Source: Azohydromonas caseinilytica
GTDB lineage: Bacteria > Pseudomonadota > Gammaproteobacteria > Burkholderiales > Burkholderiaceae_C
Assembly (NCBI RefSeq): GCF_012927045.1
Contig: NZ_JABBFW010000010.1
Location: 121,072 to 185,071, forward strand
Reading direction: 5' to 3'
DNA length: 64,000 nucleotides
Shown here: positions 1 to 7,817 of the stretch, piece after piece
How positions within the stretch are numbered: the first letter of the stretch is position 1
Layout of the letters: every line of letters begins with the position of its first letter
The notes under the pieces: model-generated
Database searches by the model: none
The model's input: only the letters and a program-made list of their open reading frames with translations
What the model was told of the DNA's origin: nothing
Position numbers and translations under genes: made by a program

Positions 1-82
1 AGGCCACGCGCGGTGCGTTCAGGAAAGCCTGGTTCGGCCCCGCTGAGGGGCCGCGCATCGAGGCACTCTGACCCGGCCGATC

Positions 83-985
83 TCAGCGCTGCTCATCCCG
101 TGGCGCGAAGCGCAGCAGCAGGTCGCTGAAATACTCCGCCGCCGGCATCAGCGGCAGGTCCGGGCGGCGGATCATCACGATGGCCGGCGCCGGGATGCGC
201 TCGCGGATGGGGATGGCCTGCAGCGCCTCGCGCGCCAGCGCGAACTCGCTCCATTGCCGCGGCAGGAAAGCCAGCAGATCCGTGCTGGACAGCGCCACCA
301 TCAGCGACAGGGCCGAGGCCGCCTGCAGCATCACGCGCGGCGGCTGCAGCCCGTGGCTGGCGAAGACGCCGTTGAGGTCCTCCTCGGCGTTGTAGTCCAG
401 CGAGGGCGTGGCCCATTCCGCATCCTGTAGTTCGGCCAGTGAGCCGGCCCGCGCCAGCGGATGCCCCTTGCGACCCACCACCACGCGCGTGTTCTCGAAC
501 AGCAGCGTGGACACCAGCCCCGGCGCCGGCGGCTGGCGCGGCGAGGCGCCGATGAAGAAATCCAGCGCCCCGTTGCGCAAGCGACCTTCCAGGTCCGGAA
601 ACAGCCCCTCGATCAGCTTCAGTTTCACAAGCGGGTAGCGGCGCTTGAACTCCGGCAGCACGTGAGGCAGCAGGCCCACGTGCGGCATGATCGACAAGCC
701 CGCCGTCAACGTTCCCTCGCCGCCACCCGCCGCCTGCTGCAGTTCATCCCGGGCGCGGCGCAGCTCGTTGACCACCAAGCTGGCGCGCTGGTAGAGCAGC
801 CGCCCTGAGGCGGTGAGCACCATGCCGCGCGGGTCGCGCTCGAACAGCACCACGCCCAGCTCGCGCTCCAGCGCGCGGATGCTCTTGGTCAGCGCCGGCT
901 GGTCCAGCCCCAGATGCCGCGCCGCCGCGCGCAGGCTGCCCTGCTCGACGATGGTCACCATGCCCAGCAACTGCTCGATCTTCAT
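83..985 (-). CDS. LysR-family transcriptional regulator
   Basis: A 300-residue LysR-type regulator of normal family length. The N-terminal winged helix-turn-helix (about residues 1-60) has the typical pattern of a GSLRAAARHLG helix, QPALTKSIRALE recognition helix and LGVVLFERDPRG wing. The rest is the periplasmic-binding-like effector domain. It is transcribed away from the operon beginning at 1094, with 108 bp between them, the usual arrangement for a LysR regulator controlling a divergent catabolic operon and itself. The ligand cannot be read from sequence; an acid or CoA-ester intermediate of the neighbouring pathway is my inference. The ATG at 985 fits the family N terminus, so the start is well supported. 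Confidence 0.93.
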   Translation of the reverse strand: MKIEQLLGMVTIVEQGSLRAAARHLGLDQPALTKSIRALERELGVVLFERDPRGMVLTASGRLLYQRASLVVNELRRARDELQQAAGGGEGTLTAGLSIMPHVGLLPHVLPEFKRRYPLVKLKLIEGLFPDLEGRLRNGALDFFIGASPRQPPAPGLVSTLLFENTRVVVGRKGHPLARAGSLAELQDAEWATPSLDYNAEEDLNGVFASHGLQPPRVMLQAASALSLMVALSSTDLLAFLPRQWSEFALAREALQAIPIRERIPAPAIVMIRRPDLPLMPAAEYFSDLLLRFAPRDEQR

Positions 986-1058
986 GGGGTCTGCATGGGG
1001 ATGCCATGGCGTTATCAGGCGGCCGATCTTGCCATCTTCTGAAGCACCCCCCGATGCC

Positions 1059-1086
1059 TAGAGTGGACCCGTCCACCACCGAGGAG
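1059..1086 (+). promoter_or_regulatory. Promoter and leader of the SDR/AMP-ligase operon
   Basis: In the 108-bp gap between the divergent LysR gene and the SDR gene there is a -10-like TAGAGT (1059-1064), overlapped by a perfect 6-bp inverted repeat GTGGAC-CC-GTCCAC (1063-1076), then a GAGGAG ribosome binding site (1081-1086) seven bases before the ATG. No good -35 stands at 16-18 bp, as expected of an activator-dependent promoter. The palindrome overlapping the -10/start region is a candidate operator. Binding by the adjacent LysR protein is inference only. Confidence 0.4.
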
Positions 1087-1093
1087 ACAAGAC

Positions 1094-1858
1094 ATGAAGA
1101 CGGACAGGAAGAAGGCGCTGGTCACCGGCGGCGCCACGGGCATCGGCCGCAGCGCGGTGCTGGCCCTGGCGCGCGCGGGCTTCGACGTGGGCATCGTCTA
1201 CGGCTCCAGTGCCAAGGCGGCGCAGGCCACGGCCGCCGAAGCCGAGAAGCTGGGCGCCCGCACGCTGCTGCTGCAGTGCGACGTCAGCGACGACGCGGCG
1301 GTGCGTACCACGATGCAGCAGGTCGGCGAGGCTTTCGGCAGGCTGGATGCGCTGGTCAACAACGCCGGCACCACCGCGGCCTGGAAGGTCAAGGACCTGG
1401 AGAGCCTGGACATGGCGGAGTGGGACCGCACCTTCGCCGTCAACGTGCGCGGCACCTTCCAGGTCACGCGCGCCGCGGTGCCGCTGCTGAGGAAGGGCAC
1501 CGAGCCGGCCGTCGTCAACACCGCCAGCATCGTCGGCCTGCGCCCGGGCCCGCAGCCGCTGCCCTATGCGGCGAGCAAGGCGGCGGTGGTCAACCTCACC
1601 AAGACGCTGGCCTGGAACCTGGGGCCCGACATTCGCGTCAACGCCGTCGCGCCGGGCTGGATGGAAGGCGACTGGATGCAGCGCATGCTGGGCGACAAGT
1701 ACGACGAGCTCATGGGCAAGCGCGCCAAGCTCACGCCGCTGCGCCGCTGCGTCACCGCCGACGACGTGGCCGAGACCATGCTGAACCTGCTGACCGCGAA
1801 CCGCTTCGTCACCGGCGAGGTGGTCGTCATCGACGGCGGCTTCACCAGCTCGACCTGA
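1094..1858 (+). CDS. SDR-family NAD(P)-dependent oxidoreductase
   Basis: A 254-residue classical short-chain dehydrogenase/reductase. The cofactor loop TGGATGIG is at about residues 11-18, the NNAG motif at about 90, the catalytic Ser in NTASIVG near 145, and the YAASK catalytic Tyr/Lys near 158-162. The C-terminal VIDGGF is also typical. The family oxidises or reduces alcohols and ketones in the cytosol; the substrate is unknown. It is the first gene of the five-gene rightward operon, 14 bp before the ligase gene. In this context it most plausibly acts on a hydroxyacyl or ketoacyl (CoA) intermediate. The ribosome binding site GAGGAG supports the start at 1094. Confidence 0.93.
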   Translation: MKTDRKKALVTGGATGIGRSAVLALARAGFDVGIVYGSSAKAAQATAAEAEKLGARTLLLQCDVSDDAAVRTTMQQVGEAFGRLDALVNNAGTTAAWKVKDLESLDMAEWDRTFAVNVRGTFQVTRAAVPLLRKGTEPAVVNTASIVGLRPGPQPLPYAASKAAVVNLTKTLAWNLGPDIRVNAVAPGWMEGDWMQRMLGDKYDELMGKRAKLTPLRRCVTADDVAETMLNLLTANRFVTGEVVVIDGGFTSST

Positions 1859-1872
1859 AGCGGGAGGCTGCC

Positions 1873-3534
1873 ATGATCGAAGGATTCGTGCCGTTCCCGG
1901 CCGAGCTGGCGCAGCGCTACCGCGAGCGCGGCTACTGGCAGGACCGCTCGCTGGCGCAGGAGTTCGCCGCCGTCTTCGAGAAGTACGCGCCGCGCACCGC
2001 GCTCATCGACGGCGAGCGCCGCTACAGCTACGCGGACGTGGACGCCCTGAGCGACAACCTGGCGCTCAACCTGCTGGACCTGGGCCTGCAGCCGCGCGAC
2101 CGCGTGGTGCCCACGCTGCCCAACGTGGCGGAGTTCGTGATCCTGTACTTCGCGCTGCAGAAGATCGGCGCCATTCCCATCGCCGCGCTGGTGACGCACC
2201 GCTTCGCCGAGATCAGCCAGTTCACGCAACTGGCCCAGGCGCGCTGCTGCGTGTACCCGGAAGCCGTGGGCGATTTCCGGTTTGGCCCGGTGATCGACCG
2301 CGTGCAGGCAGCCAACCCCTGCCTGCAATTGCGGCTGGTACTCGGCCAACCCGGTCCGGGCGAGCATTCGTTGACCGACTTGATCGAGCGGCCGGCCACG
2401 CGCGACAGGCAGGCGCTGCGCGCGCTGGACATCGATCCCTGCGACCCGTGCATCTTCCAGCTCTCGGGCGGCACCACCGGCATCCCGAAGCTGATTCCGC
2501 GCACCAACAACGACTACGCCTACAACTCCAAGGTCGCCGCCGACGTGGCGGGCGTGGACGCCGAATCGGTGCTGCTGCTGGTGCTGCCCATCGCGCACAA
2601 CCTGCCGCTGGCCTGCCCGGGCATCCAGGGCTTCATGTTCAAGGGCGCCACCGTGGTGCTGCATGCCAACACGCGGCCGGCGGAGATGTTCGCGCTGATG
2701 CAGAAGCACGGCGTGACGCATCTGAAAGTGGTGCCGGCGCTGCTGGTCCGGCTCATCAACGATCCGGCCATCGGCGACTTCGATTTGAGCTCCGTGCAGC
2801 AGATCCAGAGCGGCGGGCAGCGCATGCAGCCCGAGGTGAGATTGAGGACACGGCAGCTGTTCCAAAAGGCCTTCGTGCAGGAGAACTTCGGCATGAGCGA
2901 GGGCGTGCTGATGTTCGTGCGCCGCGGCGATCCCGAGGAGGTGCTGCTGGAAACCTGCGGCCGGCCGGTGTGCCCGGACGACGAGGTGAAACTCATCGAC
3001 GACGAGGGGCGCGAGGTGCCCGACGGCGAAGTGGGCGAGCTGGCCTGCCGCGGCCCCTACACGCTGCGCGGCTACTGGGGCGTGCCCGAGTACAACGCGC
3101 GCCAGTTCACGGCCGACGGCTTCTATCGCTCCGGCGACCTGATGCGCAAGCATGCCAGTGGCAACTACATCGTCGAAGGGCGCAAGAAGGACCTCATCAA
3201 CCGCGGCGGCGAGAAGATCAGCGCCGAGGAAGTGGAGAACCTGATCCTCATGCACCCGGCGGTGCAGAACGTGGCCTGCGTGCCCATGCCCGATGCCGCG
3301 CTGGGCGAAAGGATGTGCGCCTGCGTGATTCCCAAGCGCGGCGCCTCGCTCAGCCTGGCCGAGCTGGTCAGCTTCCTGCTTACCCACGAGATCGCCAAGT
3401 TCAAGCTGCCCGAGCGGCTGGAACTGCTGCCCGACTTTCCGGTGTCCACCTTCGGCAAGGTGTCGAAGAAGGCGCTGGGGGAGATGGTGGCTGTCAAGGT
3501 GGCGCGGGAGGCCGGCGCCGCCCAAGCCGCTTGA
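1873..3534 (+). CDS. Aryl acid-AMP/CoA ligase of the EntE/DhbE type
   Basis: A 553-residue member of the ANL adenylating superfamily, about the length of 2,3-dihydroxybenzoate-AMP ligases. Visible core motifs are the P-loop LSGGTTGIPKLIPR (about 197-210), ENFGMSEG (about 337-344), YRSGDLMRK (about 417-425) and the C-terminal catalytic lysine in STFGKVSKKAL (about 530). The segment PIAHNLPLACPG (from residue 239) carries the His-Asn pair (242-243) which in DhbE contacts the carboxylate and ortho-hydroxyl of the aryl substrate. This suggests an ortho-hydroxybenzoate such as salicylate or 2,3-dihydroxybenzoate (inference). No aryl-carrier protein, isochorismate synthase or NRPS lies nearby, so a CoA-forming catabolic role is more likely than siderophore synthesis. 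The ATG at 1873 aligns with the family N terminus; the open frame upstream is shadow sequence. Confidence 0.88.
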   Translation: MIEGFVPFPAELAQRYRERGYWQDRSLAQEFAAVFEKYAPRTALIDGERRYSYADVDALSDNLALNLLDLGLQPRDRVVPTLPNVAEFVILYFALQKIGAIPIAALVTHRFAEISQFTQLAQARCCVYPEAVGDFRFGPVIDRVQAANPCLQLRLVLGQPGPGEHSLTDLIERPATRDRQALRALDIDPCDPCIFQLSGGTTGIPKLIPRTNNDYAYNSKVAADVAGVDAESVLLLVLPIAHNLPLACPGIQGFMFKGATVVLHANTRPAEMFALMQKHGVTHLKVVPALLVRLINDPAIGDFDLSSVQQIQSGGQRMQPEVRLRTRQLFQKAFVQENFGMSEGVLMFVRRGDPEEVLLETCGRPVCPDDEVKLIDDEGREVPDGEVGELACRGPYTLRGYWGVPEYNARQFTADGFYRSGDLMRKHASGNYIVEGRKKDLINRGGEKISAEEVENLILMHPAVQNVACVPMPDAALGERMCACVIPKRGASLSLAELVSFLLTHEIAKFKLPERLELLPDFPVSTFGKVSKKALGEMVAVKVAREAGAAQAA

Positions 3535-3611
3535 TTCTGCAAGACATCGCTCATGAAGCTGGCGCACTGGTTGCGCCGGCATCCCCAAACACAGACATCA
3601 CGGAGACACCC

Positions 3612-4454
3612 ATGCGCATCATCGACCTGCACTGCTACCCCGGTACCCAGACCTGGATCGACGCCCAGGGCCCCTACCCGGCCGAGCTGGCGCGCTACTG
3701 GAAGCGCGACTGGGTTGCCAAGAGCGAGGACGAGGTCATCAGGGAGTTCGAAGGCGCCGGCGTGCAGGCCTGCCTGGTGGCGCTGGACCTGGAGACCACC
3801 GTCGCCACGCCACCCTGCAGCAACGAGTACGTGCACGGCATGTGGCAGCGGCACCCGGATCGCATCCTGCAGTGCTGGGGCGCGGTGGAGCCGGCCAAGG
3901 GAGAGATCGCGATCCGGCAGGTGCGCAAGGCCGTGCGGGAGCTGGGCTTCATCGGCTTCCACTTCCACCCGATCATGCAGCACTTCGCCGTCAACGACCG
4001 GCGCTTCTACCCGCTGTTCGAGGAGATCGATGCGCTGGGCGCGGCGGTGATGATCGACGTGGGCACCACCGGCATGGGCGCGGGCATGCCCGGCGGCAAC
4101 GGCGCGCGCATCCGCCATGCGCACCCGGGCGCGATCGATGACCTCGCAGCCGACTTCCCCCATCTCAAGATCATCATGGCCCATCCCGGCTGGCCCTGGG
4201 TCGAGGAGACCACCGCCGTGGCGCTGCACAAGGGCAACGTGTACTGGGAGATGTCGGGCTGGGCGCCCAAGCACTTCCCCGGCAGCCTGAAGGTGGACAT
4301 CCGCGGCCGGCTGCAGGACAAGATCATGTTCGGCAGCGACTACCCCAGCCTCCCCTACGAGCGCATCCTGCGCGAGTGGTCCGAGCTGGGCTACGCCGAC
4401 ACCGTGATGGAGAAGGTCATGCACGGCAACGCCGAGCGCGTGCTGGGGCTGTAA
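3612..4454 (+). CDS. Amidohydrolase-2-family protein
   Basis: A 280-residue TIM-barrel metal-dependent hydrolase or decarboxylase of the amidohydrolase_2 (ACMSD-like) family. Visible features are the N-terminal IIDLHCYPG, where the second metal-binding His of the usual HxH appears replaced (LHC), then GFHFHP (about residue 119), IIMAHPGWPWVEE (about 187-199) and the C-terminal MFGSDYPSLPYE with the catalytic Asp (about 237-248). The family includes aromatic or muconate-semialdehyde decarboxylases and lactone or cyclic-ketone hydrolases. It follows the ligase gene after 77 bp and is read in the same direction. Which bond it cleaves is unknown. The changed HxH motif is worth noting because it should alter metal binding. 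Confidence 0.85.
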   Translation: MRIIDLHCYPGTQTWIDAQGPYPAELARYWKRDWVAKSEDEVIREFEGAGVQACLVALDLETTVATPPCSNEYVHGMWQRHPDRILQCWGAVEPAKGEIAIRQVRKAVRELGFIGFHFHPIMQHFAVNDRRFYPLFEEIDALGAAVMIDVGTTGMGAGMPGGNGARIRHAHPGAIDDLAADFPHLKIIMAHPGWPWVEETTAVALHKGNVYWEMSGWAPKHFPGSLKVDIRGRLQDKIMFGSDYPSLPYERILREWSELGYADTVMEKVMHGNAERVLGL

Positions 4455-4580
4455 GGCCGGGATTGGTGCCACCATCGCATCCGCCGCGGCGCCCTGCTGC
4501 GGCGCGCTGACCCTGCGGGACGGCGCCTCCACCCATCGACCGGCCGGCCACCGCCGCGCCGGGGCTCAGACCTGTTCATC

Positions 4581-5387
4581 ATGCAAGACGATCAACCCAT
4601 CCTCTTCGAGCGGCGCGGCGCCGTGGCGCTGCTGACCCTGAATCGCCCCGCCACGCGCAATGCCCTCGACGGCGAGGCGATGTACGCGGCCTTCGAGAGC
4701 CTGTTCGAACAGCTCAATGCCGATCTCAGCCTGCGCGCCGCCGTGCTCACCGGCGCCGGCAGCGCCTTCTGCTCCGGCGGCGACGTGGCCAAGATGCGCG
4801 ACCGCAGCGGCATGTTCGCCGGCAGCCCGGAGCAGATCGCGCAGAACTACCGCAACGGCATCCAGCGCATCCCGCGCGCCTTCCAGCGGCTGCAGTTGCC
4901 CGTCATTGCGGCGGTCAACGGAGCGGCCATCGGCGCCGGCAACGACCTGGCCTGCATGTGCGACATCCGCATCGCCTCGACCGCGGCGCGCTTCGCCGAG
5001 AGCTTCGTCAAGGTCGGCATCGTGCCGGGCGACGGCGGCTGCTGGCTGCTGCCGCGCGTGGTCGGGGCCTCCAAGGCCGCGGAGCTGGCGCTGACGGGCG
5101 ACGCCATCGACGCCGAGGAGGCGCTGCGCATCGGGCTGGTGTCGAAGGTGGTGGCGCCGGAAGCACTGCTGGACGAGGCCATGGCGTTGGCCAACCGCAT
5201 CGCCGCCAACGCGCCGCAGGCGCTGCGCTGGACCAAGCAGCTGCTGCTGCAGGCGCGCACCGGCACGCTGGACGAGGCGCTGGATGCCGCCGGCCGCTTC
5301 CAGGGCCTGGCGCACCACACGGCCGACCATGCCGAGGCCGTGGCCGCCTTCTTCGAGAAGCGCCCGCCGCGCTTCGGGCAGGGCTGA
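4581..5387 (+). CDS. Crotonase-fold protein with altered active site
   Basis: A 268-residue enoyl-CoA hydratase/isomerase-family protein. Oxyanion-hole segments are present: AFCSGGDVAKM and NGAAIGAGNDLACMCD. The two glutamates of classical hydratases are both changed: the first position is Asp122 (GNDL instead of GCEL) and the second is Phe142 in FAESFVKVGIVPGDGG. This argues against simple crotonyl-CoA hydration and for another crotonase reaction such as isomerisation, ring cleavage or thioester hydrolysis. It lies 126 bp after the amidohydrolase gene and 3 bp before a second crotonase. Family membership is certain; the reaction is not. Confidence 0.88.
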   Translation: MQDDQPILFERRGAVALLTLNRPATRNALDGEAMYAAFESLFEQLNADLSLRAAVLTGAGSAFCSGGDVAKMRDRSGMFAGSPEQIAQNYRNGIQRIPRAFQRLQLPVIAAVNGAAIGAGNDLACMCDIRIASTAARFAESFVKVGIVPGDGGCWLLPRVVGASKAAELALTGDAIDAEEALRIGLVSKVVAPEALLDEAMALANRIAANAPQALRWTKQLLLQARTGTLDEALDAAGRFQGLAHHTADHAEAVAAFFEKRPPRFGQG

Positions 5388-5390
5388 GCC

Positions 5391-6164
5391 ATGGCGGCCG
5401 ACGACATCCTGCTGCAGGAGCGTCCCGCGCCCGGCGTCGCGCTGCTGCGCCTGCACCGCCCGGCCGTGCTCAATGCGCTGAACCTGGCGCTGCGCCGCGC
5501 GCTGGCCGCGGCCTTCGAGGCGCTGGAGGTGGACGAGGGCGTGAAGGTGATCGTGCTGGCCGGCGGGGAGCGCGCCTTCTGCGCCGGCGCGGACCTCCAC
5601 GAGTACGTGGACGCCATGCCCATGGAGATCGTGGGCCGCCACATGGACCGGCTGTGGGGGGCGATCTCGCGCTGCCGCAAGCCGGTGATCGCCGCCGTGC
5701 GCGGCCATGCGCTGGGCGGCGGCTGCGAGCTGGCGATGCACGCCGACATCCTCGTCGCCGGCCAGGGCGCGCGCTTCGGCCAGCCCGAGGTGCTGATCGG
5801 GCTCATGCCCGGCGGCGGCGCCACGCAGCGCCTCGCGCGCGCGGTCGGGAAGTTCCGCGCCATGCGGCTGCTGCTTTCGGGCGAAGCCGTCAGCGCCGGC
5901 GAGGCCCTGGCCATGGGCCTGGCCAGCGAGGTGCTGCCCGATGCGGAGGTGGAGGCGCACGCGCTGGCGCTGGCTGCGAAGCTGGCCGCGGGCCCTCAGC
6001 AGGCGCTGCGGTTCATCAAGGAGGCGGTGATCGAAGGCATGAACCTGCCGCTGGAGCAGGGACTGCAGTTCGAGCGCAAGTCCTTCCAGCTGCTGTTCGC
6101 CACCGCCGACAAGAGCGAAGGCATCCGCGCGCGGCTGGAGAAGCGGCCGGCCCGGTTCAGCTAG
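5391..6164 (+). CDS. Enoyl-CoA hydratase (crotonase family)
   Basis: A 257-residue enoyl-CoA hydratase-like protein with both catalytic glutamates in place: Glu113 in GGGCELAMHAD and Glu133 in FGQPEVLIGLMPGGG. The oxyanion-hole segment is AFCAGADLHEY. It should hydrate a 2-enoyl-CoA to a 3-hydroxyacyl-CoA in a beta-oxidation-like step. The start lies only 3 bp after the previous crotonase stop, so the two are probably translationally coupled. Having one canonical and one atypical crotonase together suggests successive steps on a CoA-bound ring or chain intermediate. The acyl substrate is unknown. Confidence 0.93.
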   Translation: MAADDILLQERPAPGVALLRLHRPAVLNALNLALRRALAAAFEALEVDEGVKVIVLAGGERAFCAGADLHEYVDAMPMEIVGRHMDRLWGAISRCRKPVIAAVRGHALGGGCELAMHADILVAGQGARFGQPEVLIGLMPGGGATQRLARAVGKFRAMRLLLSGEAVSAGEALAMGLASEVLPDAEVEAHALALAAKLAAGPQQALRFIKEAVIEGMNLPLEQGLQFERKSFQLLFATADKSEGIRARLEKRPARFS

Positions 6165-6225
6165 CCCTGCCAGGGCGGCCCGGACCGGCGCGGCCCATGC
6201 CGGGCCCGTTGGGCCGGCGCCCCTC

Positions 6226-6450
6226 TCAGCGCGGTGTGCAGCCCCCGGCGCACACTTGCTGGTTCTTGCCCAGCAGCCGCTTGGTCTGCAGCTCGCTGCG
6301 GGGCCGGTGCGTGCCGCACTTGAAGCAGGACATTGAGGCCTGGTGCAGGCCCGTGGCGCAGCCCGAACCGAAGGGCGAGCCCGCGGCTTTGCGCTTGTAG
6401 CGCAGGCCGTCGCCCTGCACGACGGTGGCCTGGTCGGTGTCCTTGCTCAT
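6226..6450 (-). CDS. Small putative zinc-ribbon protein
   Basis: A 74-residue protein that I cannot name. The second half contains [13 protein letters not shown] and QVCAGGC, a CxxC plus CxxxC arrangement compatible with a small zinc ribbon, and it is rich in basic residues. Its ATG overlaps the stop codon of the IF-1 gene (ATGA at 6447-6450), so the two are likely translationally coupled. The coupling to IF-1 suggests a translation- or RNA-linked role, but this is inference. Confidence 0.7.
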   Translation of the reverse strand: MSKDTDQATVVQGDGLRYKRKAAGSPFGSGCATGLHQASMSCFKCGTHRPRSELQTKRLLGKNQQVCAGGCTPR

Positions 6451-6716
6451 CGGGCGGGCCCTCGGTTGTTGCGAGCCGGCGGCGGCGGGCCGCGGCGCTC
6501 CAGGTGGCGGAAGGTGATGCGGCCCTTGCTGAGGTCGTAGGGCGAGAGCTCCAGCGAGACGTTGTCGCCGGCCAGGATGCGGATGTGGTGCTTCTTCATG
6601 CGCCCGGCCGTGTAGGCGACGAGCTCATGCCCGTTCTCCAGCGACACGCGAAAGCGCGAATCGGGCAGCACCTCGCGCACGACTCCGTTCATGGAAATGA
6701 GCTCTTCCTTGGCCAT
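6447..6716 (-). CDS. infA: Translation initiation factor IF-1
   Basis: An 89-residue IF-1: the OB-fold sequence runs from [13 protein letters not shown] through [22 protein letters not shown] and [18 protein letters not shown]. Family members are usually about 72 residues; here a basic Pro/Arg-rich tail of about 15 residues follows. The factor binds the 30S A site during initiation. It is not in a ribosomal-protein operon, so it is probably a second copy of the kind Burkholderiales carry near cold-shock genes (family knowledge plus inference). The start at 6716 matches the conserved MAKEE; the in-frame ATG 12 codons upstream lies inside the preceding gene. Confidence 0.95.
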   Translation of the reverse strand: MAKEELISMNGVVREVLPDSRFRVSLENGHELVAYTAGRMKKHHIRILAGDNVSLELSPYDLSKGRITFRHLERRGPPPPARNNRGPAR

Positions 6717-6720
6717 GGCA

Positions 6721-7032
6721 TCACGCTTTCTGGAGGGAGGTTGTGCGGTCATCCACCCAGGCCAGTCCCTCGGAGGTGGCGTGGTGAAGGGCCGCCTGGG
6801 CGGTGTCGAAGACGGGTGTCAGGCGCAGCACGCGGTCGTGCGTGGCGCTGCCCCGACCGCTGCGGATCGAGACGGAAGCCGTGTAGCGGCCGTCGTGGCG
6901 CTGCTTGGTCAGCGGCGAGACACGGTATTTGCCGACAGTGGTGAAGGTGTCTATGGAAAAACTTTCAATAGGCCCTGCGCACGCGCCCACCGGCAGCGGT
7001 GGAGCCTTGCGTACAGCACGAGGCCAGGTCAT
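6721..7032 (-). CDS. Conserved small hypothetical protein
   Basis: About 103 residues, unnamed. The C-terminal two thirds look like a compact domain: [13 protein letters not shown], then [14 protein letters not shown], then HDRVLRLTP and an amphipathic helix [18 protein letters not shown] have the impression that similar small proteins occur next to csp genes in Comamonadaceae. Its stop is 4 bp before the IF-1 start, so it is probably the first gene of a leftward three-gene unit. I chose the ATG at 7032 because a weak AAGGG stands just upstream; an in-frame ATG at 7071 or a later GTG are alternatives, since the first 30 residues look poorly conserved. Confidence 0.65.
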   Translation of the reverse strand: MTWPRAVRKAPPLPVGACAGPIESFSIDTFTTVGKYRVSPLTKQRHDGRYTASVSIRSGRGSATHDRVLRLTPVFDTAQAALHHATSEGLAWVDDRTTSLQKA

Positions 7033-7520
7033 CGGCCCTTGCGCAGGACCAGGATAGACGGCAGCCCACAAGGGCGGCGTCCGGTTCGAGACCGAAGAGA
7101 AGGGACGAGCAAGCCTGCGTCGGTCACGTACAGGCTTTCAGGAGTGGGCCGCATCACGCGGGCCAGCACATTAATGTAGCAGCTCTCGTGCCAGGTCTTT
7201 GCCGCCCTGGCATTGCCCCCTACCGCCGTCGCGCTTCCCGGCCGGCGCAAGCGCGCAGCCCGGTTGAGCGCGCAGCCAATTGCCTTCTCCGGGGCGGCAT
7301 GGCGGCGCCGGTGCGCCGGCCTCACCGGCAAGGGCTCGGTCCGCATGAGTCCATGCGCCATGGTGTTATGGTGTGGACACAGGTTCCCAAGACCGTCTCC
7401 ACCAGGTCTGCTCTGTTTGCCGTCGGCACCGCCGGCCGGTCCGGTCGAGTCTCTCGACGATTTTCTTGACTTCTCTGCCTGTGCCGCGTGTGTGGCGCAC
7501 GAAACCTGGAGAGATTCGAC
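7033..7520. other. 488-bp intergenic region before the cold-shock gene
   Basis: No convincing gene is present. It separates the leftward IF-1 unit from the rightward csp gene and must hold both promoters. Several small inverted segments stand within 7344-7385 (TCCATGCGCCATGG followed by GGTGTGGA) and TCGAGTCTCTCGA near 7446. A ribosome binding site GGAGAG (7508-7513) precedes the csp start. Cold-shock mRNAs often have long structured leaders, so part of this may be transcribed 5' untranslated region (inference). Confidence 0.5.
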
Positions 7521-7733
7521 ATGACGACACAGACCGGCACCGCGAAGTGGTTCGACGACGGCAAGGGCTTCGGCTTCATCACGCCTGATGGCGACGGCAA
7601 GGACCTGTTCGCCCATTTCAGCCGGATTCAGAGCGGCAGCGGTTTTCGCGCGCTCGGCCAGAGCCAGCGCGTGCAGTTCGAAGTGACGCAGGGCCAGAAG
7701 GGCCCGCAGGCGTCGAACATTCGCCCGGCCTGA
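7521..7733 (+). CDS. Cold-shock domain protein (CspA family)
   Basis: A 70-residue single cold-shock domain. The RNA-binding motifs are [15 protein letters not shown] (RNP1) and DLFAHFSRI (RNP2), as in CspA-type nucleic-acid chaperones. The sequence ends shortly after [17 protein letters not shown], the normal C terminus. The ATG at 7521 follows GGAGAG by seven bases; the open frame extends 11 codons upstream but without a ribosome binding site. A strong hairpin terminator follows at 7774-7800. Confidence 0.95.
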   Translation: MTTQTGTAKWFDDGKGFGFITPDGDGKDLFAHFSRIQSGSGFRALGQSQRVQFEVTQGQKGPQASNIRPA

Positions 7734-7773
7734 TGGCGGCGCGCCCGTACGGCGCGGCCTCCACCGGCGAGCG

Positions 7774-7800
7774 AGCCGCGGCCCCGGGGTCGCGGCTTTT
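7774..7800 (+). terminator. Rho-independent terminator after the csp gene
   Basis: A perfect 7-bp stem AGCCGCG (7774-7780) / CGCGGCT (7791-7797) with a GC-rich 10-base loop, then a T run (7797-7800), 40 bp after the csp stop. The next gene starts 18 bp later with its own GAGGAG site, so some read-through may feed it. Confidence 0.75.
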
Positions 7801-7817
7801 CACTTTGAGGAGCGACG

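Noticed and set aside
1873..3534. Siderophore (catecholate) biosynthesis
   Set aside because: The ligase resembles EntE/DhbE, but no isochorismate synthase, isochorismatase, carrier protein or NRPS is near; neighbours are catabolic.
1564..3588. Very long open frame on the minus strand opposite the AMP ligase
   Set aside because: His/Arg/Gly-rich nonsense composition with no motif; it is the complement of a high-GC gene. The same holds for the long frames opposite the hybrid kinase (9077-12190), cyoB (37729-40329) and the DUF4082 protein (60252-63191).
6165..6225. Terminator between convergent crotonase and small-protein genes
   Set aside because: The GC-rich stretch offers several competing pairings but no clear stem with a T tract, so no feature was called.
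7029..7616. 195-residue open frame on the minus strand through the csp leader
   Set aside because: It overlaps the well-supported cold-shock gene and the small gene at 6721-7032, and shows no domain-like sequence.
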